NCBI GenBank assembly: GCA_932294295.1
Contig: OW028585.1
Location: 12,658,271 to 12,722,270 of the forward strand
Length of the DNA stretch: 64,000 nt
Direction: 5' to 3'
Source of the DNA: Alitta virens
Taxonomy: Eukaryota > Annelida > Polychaeta > Phyllodocida > Nereididae
The notes beneath the pieces were generated by a model. That model was given only the letters and a program-made list of their open reading frames with translations. It had not been told where the DNA came from and made no database searches. A program made the translations under genes and the position numbers. Within the stretch, counting starts at the first letter, position 1. Each line of letters starts with the position of its first letter. Below, piece after piece: positions 21,821 through 33,731 of the stretch.

Positions 21821-23500
21821 TTACCAGCTTATCTATAATTTTAACTGCATGACCATCTCCGAATTTTTTTTTTAATTTGTCTTTAAAAAAAAAAAAACCT
21901 TTCAAACGAACATGAAAGCAATCAGAAACCTCCTATCTAGCTATAATACCTTCCCTGTAGGGGGCGCTTGAAAAGGGGTATCTTTTGATGCAAATTTATC
22001 CCAAAATCTAGTTTGGCCAGAGTGAAAATGCAACATTTTCATTTAAAAAAATGGTCCACACTTTTTAATCTTTCTTCAAATGAGTAATAATATGAAAATA
22101 TTGATAAAGAACTATTTAAAATAACTGACTTATGATAAAATACCATATTTCCTGTAATATTGGTATTAGTGCTGAAATTACCTTGTTAGGCCAGCATGGA
22201 ATATTTTGAAAATTAGGCCATATTTAAGGCCTAATATCCCCCATGGTGACGCTTCAATTTAGGCATTTTATTTTACTATTTAAGTCAGAAAATTGTTTTA
22301 AAGAGTTGAAAATATAACATTTTCAAAATTTCTAATTTCATCACTCAGTTATGAAAACTAGTATACATAATCTTCACAGGGTAAAAAAATGGTTCTAGAA
22401 TTTTTTTAATGGTTGTAATTGATGCATGAGGGTCCTAGAACAATAATTTTTGGGTACATATAAGGGAAAATAAACCCCGTAAAATTTTCATGTAATTAAA
22501 ACTGCATTTGTTCTTAAAACATAGAAGTCGAAAATGCCCTTTTAACGTGAATAGTTCTTTATTTTGTCTAGTGACTCTTTTGGCATTAAATTTATAATAG
22601 TTTACAAACAACTTGTAAGATTTTTAATTACTTAGAATACAAATTCAATCATGCTAGCCTTGTTCATATATAATGTTATATTTATAGTATATTTCTTTTG
22701 TCTGCTTTATTTTGTAATGGTCGGGAGTTTCATAATATATTCGATAGTACTTAAATATAGGCCTTACTTAAGGTAAATTCAAAACTGACTTTTTATAGTA
22801 CTTAAGTGTGGTATATAACTTAAGGCTGTTTTTAATTTATGTATGGAATACTAAATACTGGTGTAGGCTGGTAAGGTCCGACCCCAGCCCCCCCCCTCCC
22901 CCCAAATAAAATATTTGGTATTTTGCAGCCCCGGCCATTCCAAGATGTTTTGCTCTAATACGCATGGTTAATCAAGCAATTTGTCGTAAACTGGGAAATT
23001 CTTGTGAGAAGAATTTTCGACTTTTTGTTTCATAACATACGGTTTGAAGTTGTTTGTCAGTTTGTACAATAAAAACATTTTCATTTGGGGTTTTTTTTTT
23101 TAATTCATGTTTTAATGATTTTTTTAACATATGAAAAAAATTAAAACATGTTTTATTTAGGCCAAATTAACAATGCACGTTTTTATGTAATGTGTTATCA
23201 GCAGATTTACAAATTTTGATACTATAAAAACCTTATCATTTAGCAATGGTTGAACAAGTAAAAAAAAATATTTATATGAAAAAAATATAAATACATGCGT
23301 AGGTCCTTTGATAATAAAAATTATATATATATATATATGATAATATAGATATATAGGCCTTTTAAGCCAGGTTTTATGAAATATGTTTTCAGTAGATTTA
23401 TAAATTTTGAACAAATGAACATTTAAAAAAAAATCATAATGAGATAAAATTGTATTTGGAGTTTAGCCTTCTACCGTAAAGAAAGGTATATATAGCTACC
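21086..23500. other. AT-rich non-coding stretch, copy B
   Basis: Holds a (TA)n tract at about 21768-21814, the empty LINE site near 22806 and a C-rich run near 22885. No gene is supported. The B/C duplicated unit starts at 21734. Confidence 0.55.
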
Positions 23501-23625
23501 CTTGTACTCAGTGTCTATGCCAGGGCAAGTAAAAGATTCCACCAATGGGGTAAATGTGTAACGTGGTGTGGACTCCAAGCAGCCTTATCGTCTCATCATA
23601 ACGTCTGCCTGCAGTTGGTCATATG
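23501..23625 (+). repeat. SINE-2, body and tail (copy B)
   Basis: The duplicate of the element at 10096-10220, with the same truncated head. Confidence 0.8.
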
Positions 23626-24183
23626 GAACACTGAGACATTAACCTAATGCAGGCAAACTGATTGGTGATTAAAATAGAAATTCCAGACTAAATGTCCTAA
23701 ATGGTGGACAATTACTGGTCGTTATAGCGAAGTGAGTTGATCATAGTTTTGAGGTAAATTGCAGTGATTGTGACCAAATAATGAAAATTAATGAAAGTAA
23801 CATGGTCTTTGTAGTGAGGTGCCTTTTATGTGGAGTTTTACTGTATGAATTAAAGGTGACACATTTAGAATAATCTCATTGAGATGGTCTTAATAGGGAT
23901 ATGAATATGGAGGTGGTCTTAATATTGAAACTTTAATATTTTAATGACATCCAACAAAGTAGGATGATGTTTCCTGATTCTTGGTTCATAATAATGAAAA
24001 AATGAAGATGGAAGCTTGCGATGGTCTCTCACAGTCTTCATTAGCCCGAAAAACCTTCATGACCACACGCCGCTGTCCGCTCTGATTAATATTGTGATGT
24101 TCATAGTGATCGCTCACAAATGTCAGATGAACATCAGATTTCTCGGGCTAATAAGTTTTCATCAGCCCAATGCTAAGCTCATA

Positions 24184-24555
24184 TCAGTGACATGACCGCC
24201 CTGGGTCATGTGAAAAGAGTGGAGAGTTCACTGATGGGAGGTCCAGGCTTTGGTCTGTCTCCGTTGAGGGCTGGCTGTTGTAGATGAATTCGCATGGCTT
24301 TTCTGATTTTTCGTCTGGTGGTGTTGAGTTCGCTTGCCAATATTTTAACATAGTTCCAGTCGATCTTGTGGTTTCTTGTGGTTTCTTGTGGTTAGTTGTG
24401 TCTGTGTGTTTCTTGATTGCCAAAGATGTAAGTTTCTTATGTCTTTCCAAGGGCTCTTCCAGCTTCGCCCATGTAACATTTTTTACAGTCTCAACTAAAA
24501 ATGTGATCTGATACACCACATTTATGTAGTTGAATTTTCTGGTCTTTGGGGTCAT
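24184..24555 (-). CDS. Hypothetical 123-residue reading frame, copy B
   Basis: Identical in protein to the frame at 10779-11150, including start and stop. The CCAAT-containing upstream DNA is also kept (about 24636-24645). The frame is intact in two copies and broken in C. No known domain is recognised. Confidence 0.35.
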   Translation of the reverse strand: MTPKTRKFNYINVVYQITFLVETVKNVTWAKLEEPLERHKKLTSLAIKKHTDTTNHKKPQETTRSTGTMLKYWQANSTPPDEKSEKPCEFIYNSQPSTETDQSLDLPSVNSPLFSHDPGRSCH

Positions 24556-24690
24556 TTTCCTGCCAGCAAAGGTCGCAGTAGAGCGACACTTTGCCTTCGA
24601 TGGCTCAGTAATATGTCGCTATTCATATCATTTCTGATTGGTTGCAACAGAAAGTTATTCAGACGATGCCTTGCAAAACGCTACCATATA

Positions 24691-24813
24691 TGTACTCAAG
24701 TGTCTATGCCAGGGCAAGTAAAAGATCCCATCCATGGGGTAAATGTGTAACGTAGTGTGGACTCCAAGCGCCATGTCATCTCATCATAACGTCTGCCTGC
24801 AGTTGGTCATATT
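24691..24813 (+). repeat. SINE-2, second copy in segment B
   Basis: The duplicate of 11286-11408. Confidence 0.8.
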
Positions 24814-25065
24814 GAGGTAAAATAAAACCTATACTCCACTAGACATATTTACTAGCTCGTTTGATTGTTTGGTTTGTTTAACTGATCTAAAAAGGCAATT
24901 AAAGTTCAGTTTGCTTTCGGAGGGAGTTAGGAGGGATTATATCAGAACAATAGAAAAACTATTTAGGTGGAGTGTTTTAAGTTTACACTTAAAACAGATG
25001 CATTCATCAATGCTCTAATTAGAAGCTACTTAAGATGATTCATTAGCATCAGAGGTCCCATTGCC

Positions 25066-26034
25066 GTTCAAACATTTTTGACCAAATGGTCAAGTGCAAC
25101 TTGCAACTCACACAGTTGTCACTTTGATTGACAGTTGCTTGTTCAACCGTGGCAATGTTTTAGAATCATTGGAGTGTCAAATGCAGTGCTGGCAATTTAC
25201 TTTTATTTGCTGGCTCAGACGCATCACCACTGCTCTTACTGTAGTGTCTTGTTTAAAAAAAATTAATCCATGATTTAGTCCTATTCTATCCTATCCCACA
25301 AAGAAAATATTTGAAATTCATGCATTATTGGCAACGTGTGGATTAATTAGCTGAAATACTTGTTATTAGGACGACTGTCTGCATGAATAATGGTTAAAAC
25401 CCCTTTTTATTTTTGTTCATATTTGCAAGGTGCCCTCACCACCGAAGTTTCAAAGGAAAAAAGATACCTTCTAAAAGGAAATAAAAAAAAACGTATTATT
25501 ATACAATGTATAATTATAATCAACCACTACTAGTAATTTTACCTCAATATTAAAACTATCTACCTATCTACATGTCCATCGCAAACCTGTGCTTTTATGT
25601 TTTGAATAAATATACAACTATGAAAGCACAGGTTTTTCATGGACATAGATAGATAGGTAGATAGATAGATAGATGTCACACATACCATGCCTTTCTAAAT
25701 GATTATATTAAATTCTTTTTTTTGTAACCAGTTGTTTGTCATAATTCAATAAAGGCTAGGTGTTTTTTTGTTTTTTTTTCCTTTTTTTCTTCAGAGAGAC
25801 ATGTTGTGATTGTATATATGAGTACATTTGCCTGTATAAAAAAATAATTTCTGAATGTTGGCCAAACCCATTGATCCATTCTACAGGACTACTCGTTTTT
25901 CTGATCACTGCCTTGCTCTTTGTTTTGTCTTATCAAACCCAAACATTGTCACAGTCGGCTGATTAAGTATCAACAAAAATGGCAACTCACAGAGCAACAG
26001 TTGCATATGACCATTTGGTCAAAAATGTTTGAAC
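25066..26034. mobile_element. Element with GTTCAAACATTTTTG inverted termini (copy B)
   Basis: The duplicate of 11661-12636. The right terminus reads TTGCATATGACCATTTGG where A has TTGCTCTTGACC, so the subterminal palindrome is weaker. Confidence 0.6.
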
Positions 26035-26046
26035 ACCGTTAGGCCT

Positions 26047-26433
26047 ACTCTGTGTGTCGTCACCTCAGAGCTCAGCGACCTATGCATGTACATGTTTTGC
26101 TCCTTTACTCATCTAAAGTAAATTAATCAATTTCTCTTATAGTCTATAGGCTGGCTTATGGTATTAAAGGTCTAACAATGAAATTACAGAATAATTAGAT
26201 GTTCATGTGCTGAGTTTACGCAATTCTTGTTCCGACAAGCAGGAAATTCAGAAAAATTGCCTAAGCTAAAAAAATATGACTCCATTTCTCTTGGATTTTT
26301 AAGAGAAGATTTCTTAAGTCTATACTCAGCCTATCATCTACATAGTTTAACCAATTAGATTGTTTAACTATGTAAACTAGCTAAGAATGTCCGTAACTAA
26401 GTCGCTTGTCTGTGAGGTGACGACACACAGTGA
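26047..26433. mobile_element. Short TIR element (copy B)
   Basis: The duplicate of 12650-13034, with the left TIR changed to CTCTGTGTGTCGTCACC and the right TIR kept. Confidence 0.55.
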
Positions 26434-27247
26434 TTCGAACACTTTGTTGTGATCGGCACAAATCTAGTTAGAGGAAAAATTAAAATGTATTACAGTGACT
26501 GCTGAATTTTATATAAAATACTGTTTAAAACGTACTTCAAGGAATTTAAGCCCCCCCCCCCCCCAGTCCCCTCTCCTAAATCCGCTACTGCAATGATTCC
26601 GTCAACACTAAATGAAAATGGGCAAGTTGTTCAAAACTTTTATTTTTACCTAAATGCGCTGGTTTACGACAGCAGAAGTGATGCAATTTGCTGGCGATCA
26701 CTTAAGTCACATACGAATAGGTGTTAAGGGGAGGGGGGGGGGGTAAAAGGGTGAATCCCCCCCCCCAATACCTGGATGCATTTATTCCTGCTACCCGCTG
26801 TACCGGATCACTTAAGACTTTCAGGGAGCAGTGTGCAGATCTACATTTGCAATTCAGTGTTGTAATCTACACTGGTGATTTTAACATCGGAACATTTTTA
26901 ATTTGATCAACTTGGACTCTAAAAAGTTTTCGACTCTACCGAAGTAACCTTGTCGGGCAGAAGAACCAGAGACATAATATCGGCTTATGAAACTTCGCCG
27001 CAGATCATTTGACGTTAAGGCTGTTTTTTGATTGCCAGACAGCTTTTTGACTCTGTGGCATTGAGATCACCTTTAAGACTGTACACTCGCCAGTTTGCGC
27101 CAGTTTAGTCGAAAGTCAAACTGTGAAAAACAACCAGCAAAGATTCAAACACTTGGCAGGAGGCTTTCGCAGGATTAGGCACACACGAATTGAAGCTATC
27201 TAGAACTTTTGGAAGATTTTGGGCTTTAAACAAAAATCTTTTAAAAA

Positions 27248-27333
27248 ATGTCTCATCACACTGAGCATGGATTTGATAACCCAGCGTTTGATGGAGGGAC
27301 AGATGGTTATGACATCGATGCAGGCAATCAAGG
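27248..27333 (+). CDS. Candidate first coding exon, copy B
   Basis: Identical to 13878-13963 in its 86 coding bases, with the same upstream in-frame stop and GTGAGC donor (GT at 27334). The UTR-like leader differs from A at a few places (for example TTTGCGCC for TTGGCGCC). A (TCTA)n tract and an X-box-like site follow in the putative intron. Confidence 0.45.
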
Positions 27334-27453
27334 GTGAGCTGAGAAATTTCTTGTATTTTTGGACAAAATGAGTGTTATTTCATTATGAGAATATGCATAT
27401 AGTAGCGCATAGCGTATTATGGGCATAGTTGATACTCTGTCTGTCTGTCTGTC

Positions 27454-27510
<57 letters not shown>

Positions 27511-28429
27511 TTATCTATCCATCTATCTATATATCTGTCTTTTTTTCTCATAGAGGACTTCTTATTTAGTTTACCAAGTGTTACCATGGAAACGTGCCAC
27601 TGGTGTCGCATATATATTATATAATTTTTAAGGCCAGTTTTACATAACTTGTTATTCACGGCAAGATGTTAGTTTTTGAAAGTTAGAAAAATACTGTTTC
27701 AAATATTTTAATTGTTGATGGCTGTTTTTATAATTTGTTCATCTAACTACATTGTCGGCTCATAAAAGATGCATCCTGTGTCCTGAATATCACATTTGAA
27801 AGATTTATTGTGGACAAGTACTGTTTTTGGACGCAGTACTTGGACTTACGAACAAGTACTCAGTACTTGTACTTTGACTCGAAGCGGTTCAAAATGAAGT
27901 ACTTGGACTTGCACTTGAAGCCAAAGTACTTGCAAGTATCTTTCGAGTATTTCAAGTATTTACTATTTTAAGATACCGATAAAGGCAATTTATTTATAAT
28001 TATAGCAACCTATTTTATCTATCAGGAATATAGTGTGTAGAACAATAGACACAATAGACATAGGGGTAGCGGCTATCAACCCCCATTAGACAAGAAATCA
28101 GTGGGGGTCGTTCCAATTGTCTTAATCCCCATTCATCACCTGTTAGAAATAATGGAGATTCCCCAGTTTAATTCATGTGCATATTAGTTACACACTTGAC
28201 ATGCAAATATTGATAGCAATTATATAATAATGTAAAGCCAACAGTCTGCGTCAAAATCAATGCCATCAAGTGTATCTAGATTGCTGTCTGACTCTCACGG
28301 AAGACTTTTTGAAACTAGCCCTCCTGTGTGCCTAAATGTCTTAATAACCCTCAGGGAAAATATCATACATGTTTTTAATTACTTTCAATATAAATGAATT
28401 CCGCAGAGAGAATAATCATATCGATGCAC

Positions 28430-28757
28430 AAATAGAGTCTTTTCACTGAACAGCCCTGAATTTAGCAAGACATAAGTCTTTCCTATCCTTTTATTACTCA
28501 TTTTGCTTTTCAGACGAAGTAGGTCATAACTAATTGATTCCATAAATATAACTTTCTCAGAAAGATAACAAAAATCAACTAAATGATAAAGTGTCAAATA
28601 TACATTAAAATGCACTAAAAATACTGCTGCTAGGATGCACTTTGCTTCAGCCAATCACAGTCAAGGGCGGGAACTTTTTCAGCCAATAGAATTGCAGTAT
28701 TCTGTTTTAGCCACCTGATGGAAATACAGAGAACCTTCCGTGAAAATCCACTATTGC
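28430..28757 (-). repeat. Dispersed 300-bp repeat carrying a CCAAT/E2F-like module
   Basis: Family members lie here, at 37097-37424, 41928-42237 and, opposite in orientation, 48283-48540. Each carries CCAAT, a GGGCGGGAA-type E2F-like site and a second CCAAT within about 40 bp (here 28651-28655, 28665-28673, 28683-28687). An open frame on the minus strand starts at TTG, not ATG, so no gene is called. Ends and target duplications were not resolved. Confidence 0.65.
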
Positions 28758-29149
28758 ACATAAATACTGATCTGTCTAGTATTTGGTCAACTTATTAACC
28801 TCACTTGTAAAACCACCTTGCCATTAAGACCATTGGAGTTTGCACCAAATCAGGTGAAGGTGGGGTAATGGCAGGGTTCTACTGAATATGTGCCCAAATA
28901 CTGATCATTAGAATGCCAAAGAACTTATATATATATATATATTATGTTTATTGATTTGACAAAAAATTCAAACTTTATTTATATATCAATATATATATTT
29001 TTTTGTACGAGATGCAGTGATCTGAACGTAGAGGTTTTTAAACCAGTGTTCAGCATACACTGGGCCAAGGGGGACCGGGGTTTACATCATACAAAATTTC
29101 CCCCTTCCGAATCCGCTACTGCTGTCTGACGCCATATGGATCTGACCAG

Positions 29150-29340
29150 AAACTAAGGATGTAATTGTACTTGAACAAAATGCACTTGTACTTAAGTACT
29201 CTGAAGTACTTGAAGAAATGTACGTGTACTTGTACTCAAGTACTCTGATGAATACCTGTACTTGGACTTGTGCTTGATATATTCTCATGTACTTGTACTT
29301 AGGTACATTGTGTTGTACTTGACCCCAAGCCTGCTTGTGT
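29150..29340. repeat. AAGTACTT-rich palindromic repeat, second block
   Basis: Dense ACTTGTACTT and AAGTACTC motifs related to the block at about 27800. Its counterpart is at about 37820-38005. The two blocks may be the two ends of one element about 1.5 kb long. Confidence 0.7.
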
Positions 29341-29369
29341 AGCCATTGAGTGGTATTTGTAGATATTAT

Positions 29370-29850
29370 AGAAAAACCACACGAGTCCCTGATCTGTTTT
29401 GACAGATCAGACGGGGTGGGTGAGTAGTCAAAACAGATCTGATTTCAGCCATGTGGAAGTTAGAATTTTTTTAATCGGATGAAAATTGACGAAGTTATTG
29501 AATAAAACATACATCACGAAGCCAGAGCGTATTTTGGTATACAAGACTGAACGCAGCGTCATCAACAGCGTCATCAACAGCGTCATGAACGTCCTCGCTT
29601 CGTGTATAATTCATTGCATAGCTCTGTCAGTTTTTGTCCAATTTTCTAAATTTCAACTTTGTTATGTACAAAAATTAATTTACTCTTACTAATGATATAT
29701 GGTTGTAAAATCGACTGTCGTCGCCCCAGCATTTTTTCGGCCGTGTGTAGTTCGTCCTTATTTGGAGTTTTGGACGAGGCAACGTCCTGGGCTTCCTTTT
29801 ATGGGCAATGTACGAACGTCATTCTGTGTGGTATGAAATGTAGATCACCC
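29370..29850. mobile_element. Diverged relative of the 5430-6250 element
   Basis: Shares the hairpin TGATCTGT-TTTG-ACAGATCA, GGATGAAAATTGACGAAG, GCGTCATGAACGT, CGTCCTTATTTGGA and GCAATGTACGAACGTCAT in the same order. GCGTCATCAACA is repeated in tandem. A 104-codon open frame crosses it but has no protein-like motif and is not called a gene. Confidence 0.55.
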
Positions 29851-30141
29851 GGCCTGTATCACCCCCTATTTCACGTGATAATTCTGCAATTGGGGAATAA
29901 AGTAATTACCAGGGTTGAAGTAAGTCAATGCCATTATTTTGTGTATTTTCGAGCGATTTCCCAAATTTTATGACTCGATTTCAGATTAGAATCCTTTATA
30001 GCTGTTTAATTGTTAAATGTTAGCTTTTAATTTTTGACAGAAAAAAATTAATAGGCCTACACTGATTTATTGCTCATTTATCATTGTTTATCGTAATTAA
30101 AGTCACTGACTTTTAAATAAAACAGTTAAAAAATGTATCAT

Positions 30142-31892
30142 ACAATTGTATATTTCATGTAATTCAATTATATATATATATATATATATATATATTTTAC
30201 CTTACCAGCTTATCTATAATTTTAACTGCATGACCATCTCCGAATTTTTTTTTTAATTTGTCTTAAAAAAAAAAAAAAACCTTTCAAACGAACATGAAAG
30301 CAATCAGAAGCCTCCTATCTAGCTATAATACCTTCCCTGTAGGGGGCGCTTGAAAAGGGGTATCTTTTGATGCAAATTTATCCCAAAATCTAGTTTGGCC
30401 AGAGTGAAAATGCAACATTTTCATTTAAAAAAATGGTCCACACTTTTTAATCTTTCTTCAAATGAGTAATAATATGAAAATATTGATAAAGAACTATTTA
30501 AAATAACTGACTTATGATAAAATACCATATTTCCTGTAATATTGGTATTAGTGCTGAAATTACCTTGTTAGGCCAGCATGGAATATTTTGAAAATTAGGC
30601 CATATTTAAGGCCTAATATCCCCCATGGTGACGCTTCAATTTAGGCATTTTATTTTACTATTTAAGTCAGAAAATTGTTTTTGAGAGTTAAGGAAAATAT
30701 AACATTTTCAAAATTTCTAATTTCATCACTCAGTTATGAAAACTAGTATACATAATCTTCACAGGGTAAAAAAATGGTTCTAGAATTTTTTTAATGGTTG
30801 TAATTGATGCATGAGGGTCCTAGAACAATAATTTTTGGGTACATATAAGGGAAAATAAACCCCGTAAAATTTTCATGTAATTAAAACAGTATTTGTTCTT
30901 AAAACATAGAAGTCGAAAATGCCTTTTTAACGTGAATAGTTCTTTATTTTGTCTAGTGACTCTTTTGGCATTAAATTTATAATAGTTTACAGACAACTTG
31001 TAAGATTTTTAATTACTTAGAATACAAATTCAATCATGCTAGCCTTGTTCATATATAATGTTATATTTATAGTATATTTCTTTTGTCTGCTTTATTTTGT
31101 AATGGTCGGGAGTTTCATAATATATTCGATAGTACTTAAATATAGGCCTTACTTAAGGTAAATTCAAAACTGACTTTTTATAGTACTTAAGTGTGGTATA
31201 TAACTTAAGGCTGTTTTTAATTTATGTATGGAATACTAAATACTGGTGTAGGCTGGTAAGGTCCGACCCCAGCCCCCCCCCCCCCCCTCCCCTCAAATAA
31301 AATATTTGGTATTTTGCAGCCCCGGCCATTCCAAGATGTTTTGCTCTAATACGCATGGTTAATCAAGCAATTTGTCGTAAACTGGGAAATTCTTGTGAGA
31401 AGAATTTTCGACTTTTTGTTGCATAACATACGGTTTGAAGTTGTTTGTCAGTTTGTACAATAAAAACATTTTCATTTGGGGGTTTTTTTTTTTAATTCAT
31501 GTTTTAATGATTTTTTTAACATATGAAAAAAATTAAAACATGTTTTATTTAGGCCAAATTAACAATGCACGTTTTTATTTAATGTGTTATCAGCAGATTT
31601 ACAAATTTTGATACAATAAAAACCTTATCATTTAGCAATGGTTGAACAAGTAAAAAAAAATATTTATATGAAAAAAATATAAATACATGCGTAGGCCCTT
31701 TGATAATAAAAATTGTATATATATATATGATAATATAGATATATAGGCCTTTTAAGCCAGGTTTTATGAAATATGTTTTCAGTAGATTTATAAATTTTGA
31801 ACAGATGAACATTTAAAAAAAAATCATAATGAGATAAAATTGTATTTGGAGTTTAGCCTTCTACCGTAAAGAAAGGTGTATATATAGCTACC
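30142..31892. other. AT-rich non-coding stretch, copy C
   Basis: The counterpart of 7491-10095 without the LINE (empty site near 31193). It contains a (TA)n tract at 30171-30195 and a long C-run at 31275-31291. No gene. Confidence 0.55.
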
Positions 31893-32006
31893 CTTGTACT
31901 CAGTGTCTATGCCAGGGCAAGTAAAAGATTCCACCAATGGGGTAAATGTGTAACGTGGTGTGGACTCCAAGCAGCCTTATCGTCTCTGCCTGCAGTTGGT
32001 CATATG
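31893..32006 (+). repeat. SINE-2 (copy C), tail shortened
   Basis: The duplicate of 10096-10220. TCATCATAACG has been lost between TCGTCTC and TGCC. Confidence 0.8.
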
Positions 32007-32363
32007 GAACACTGAGACATTAACCTAATGCAGGCAAACTGATTGGTGATTAAAATAGAAATTCCAGACTAAATGTCCTAAATGGTGGACAATTACTGGT
32101 CATTATAGCGAAGTGAGTTGATCATAGTTTTGAGGTAAATTGCAGTGATTGTGACCAAATAATGAAAATTAATGAAAGTAACATGGTCTTTGTAGTGAGG
32201 TGCCTTTTATGTGGAGTTTTACTGTATGAATTAAAGTTGACACATGTAGAATAATCTCATTGAGATGGTCTTAATAGGGATATGAATATGGAGGTGGTCT
32301 TAATATTAAAACTTTAATATTTTAATGACATCCAACAAAGTAGGATGATGTTTCCTGATTCTT

Positions 32364-32661
32364 GGTTCATAATAGCACTGGAACCGCAGTCTCCTACACT
32401 GTAGTGAGACTGGTCGCTAGCAATTCTTACCTGGGTTATGAATGGCTGAGGATAAGCAGGGCTATGATTGGTCATTGCATCGTGGTTTCTGAATGGTTGA
32501 TTTGAACGACCCCCTTTGGTATCAGCCAATCAGAAACGGAAACAGCATCAGCCAATCAGAAAACAGTCAACATCCTGACTATAAGTCACGTGGTTAATGG
32601 CGGCCAAGACCGACTCCTATGCACTTGTGCGGAAGGAGGGGACCAACTTAGGTTCATAATA
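32364..32661 (+). mobile_element. 276-bp insertion with 11-bp target duplications, unique to copy C
   Basis: GGTTCATAATA occurs at 32364-32374 and again at 32651-32661. Segments A (about 10579) and B (about 23982) have it once and lack the 276 bp between. The insert has no poly-A tail and no evident terminal inverted repeats (it starts GCACTGGAACC and ends GACCAACTTA). It is GC-richer than its surroundings. An 11-bp duplication could suit a Mutator-like element or break repair; the type is unresolved. Confidence 0.85.
32480..32599 (+). promoter_or_regulatory. Promoter-like cluster inside the copy C insertion
   Basis: In order: ATTGGTCA (inverse CCAAT, about 32467-32474), two CAGCCAATCAGAAA boxes (CCAAT at 32526-32530 and 32552-32556), CTATAAGT (about 32578), the E-box CACGTG (32587-32592), and ATGGCGGCC at 32597. 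Spacing is like a compact metazoan promoter and start codon. No long frame follows: the ATG opens 20 codons (starting MAAKTDSYALV) and stops in the target duplication. It may be a captured 5' gene end. Function is inferred. Confidence 0.4.
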
Positions 32662-32851
32662 ATGAAAAAAAGAAGATGGAAGCTTGCGATGGTCTCTCAC
32701 AGTCTTCATTAGCCCGAAAAACCTTCATGACCACACGCCGCTGTCCGCTCTTATTAATATTGTGATGTTCATAGTGATCGCTCACAAATGTCAGATGAAC
32801 ATCAGATTTCTCGGGCTAATAAGTTTTCATCAGCCCAATGCTAAGCTCATA

Positions 32852-33221
32852 TCAGTGACATGACCGCCCTGGGTCATGTGAAAAGAGTGGAGAGTTCACT
32901 GATGGGAGGTCCAGGCTTTGGTCTGTCTCCGTTGAGGGCTGGCTGTTGTAGATGAATTAGCATGGCTTTTCTGATTTTTCGTCTGGTGGTGTTGAGTTCG
33001 CTTGCCAATATTTTAACATAGTCCCAGTCGATCTTGTGGTTTCTTGTGGTTTCTTGTGGTTAGTTGTGTCTGTGTGTTTCTTGATTGCCAAAGATGTAAG
33101 TTTCTTATGTCTTTCCAAGGGCTCTTCCAGTTTCGCCCATGTAACATTTTTTAGTCTCAACTAAAAATGTGATCTGATACACCACATTTATGTAGTTGAA
33201 TTTTCTGGTCTTTGGGGTCAT
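32852..33221 (-). pseudogene. Broken copy of the 123-codon frame (copy C)
   Basis: Homologous to 10779-11150 but 370 bases long: two bases are lost from TTTTACAGTCTC (now TTTTTTAGTCTC), shifting the frame. A C-to-A change on the plus strand (GAATTAGCATGG) also creates a stop after SEKPC. Two more substitutions are private to C. Confidence 0.6.
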
Positions 33222-33356
33222 TTTCCTGCCAGCAAAGGTCGCAGTAGAGCGACACTTTGCCTTCGATGGCTCAGTAATATGTCGCTATTCATATCATTTC
33301 TGATTGGTTGCAACAGAAAGTTATTCAGACGATGCCTTGCAAAACGCTACCATATA

Positions 33357-33479
33357 TGTACTCAAGTGTCTATGCCAGGGCAAGTAAAAGATCCCATCCA
33401 TGGGGTAAATGTGTAACGTAGTGTGGACTCCAAGCGCCATGTCATCTCATCATAACGTCTGCCTGCAGTTGGTCATATT
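33357..33479 (+). repeat. SINE-2, second copy in segment C
   Basis: The duplicate of 11286-11408. Confidence 0.8.
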
Positions 33480-33731
33480 GAGGTAAAATAAAACCTATAC
33501 TCCACTAGACATATTTACTAGCTCGTTTGATTGTTTGGTTTGTTTAACTGATCTAAAAAGGCAATTAAAGTTCAGTTTGCTTTCGGAGGGAGTTAGGAGG
33601 GATTATATCAGAACAATAGAAAAACTATTTAGGTGGAGTGTTTTAAGTTTACACTTAAAACAGATGCATTCATCAATGCTCTAATTAGAAGCTACTTAAG
33701 ATGATTCATTAGCATCAGAGGTCCCATTGCC

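Larger units (their letters stand above)
16121..28146 (+). repeat. Segmental duplication, copy B (part shared with A)
   Basis: Collinear with 1198-14757, including array, elements, the 123-codon frame and the candidate exon. It lacks the LINE and about 460 bp of the 6285 repeat. Similarity to C continues without a break to about 30135. Confidence 0.95.

Noticed and set aside
28385..28654. 89-codon minus-strand frame, similar to ones at 37052 and 41918
   Set aside because: The first codon is TTG, the frame lies in a dispersed repeat, and amino-acid changes between the old and young copies are as frequent as the base changes.
29659..29973. 104-codon plus-strand frame (and its copy at 38326)
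   Set aside because: It lies in a diverged non-coding element family whose other members lack the frame; the first codon is not ATG and no motif is visible.
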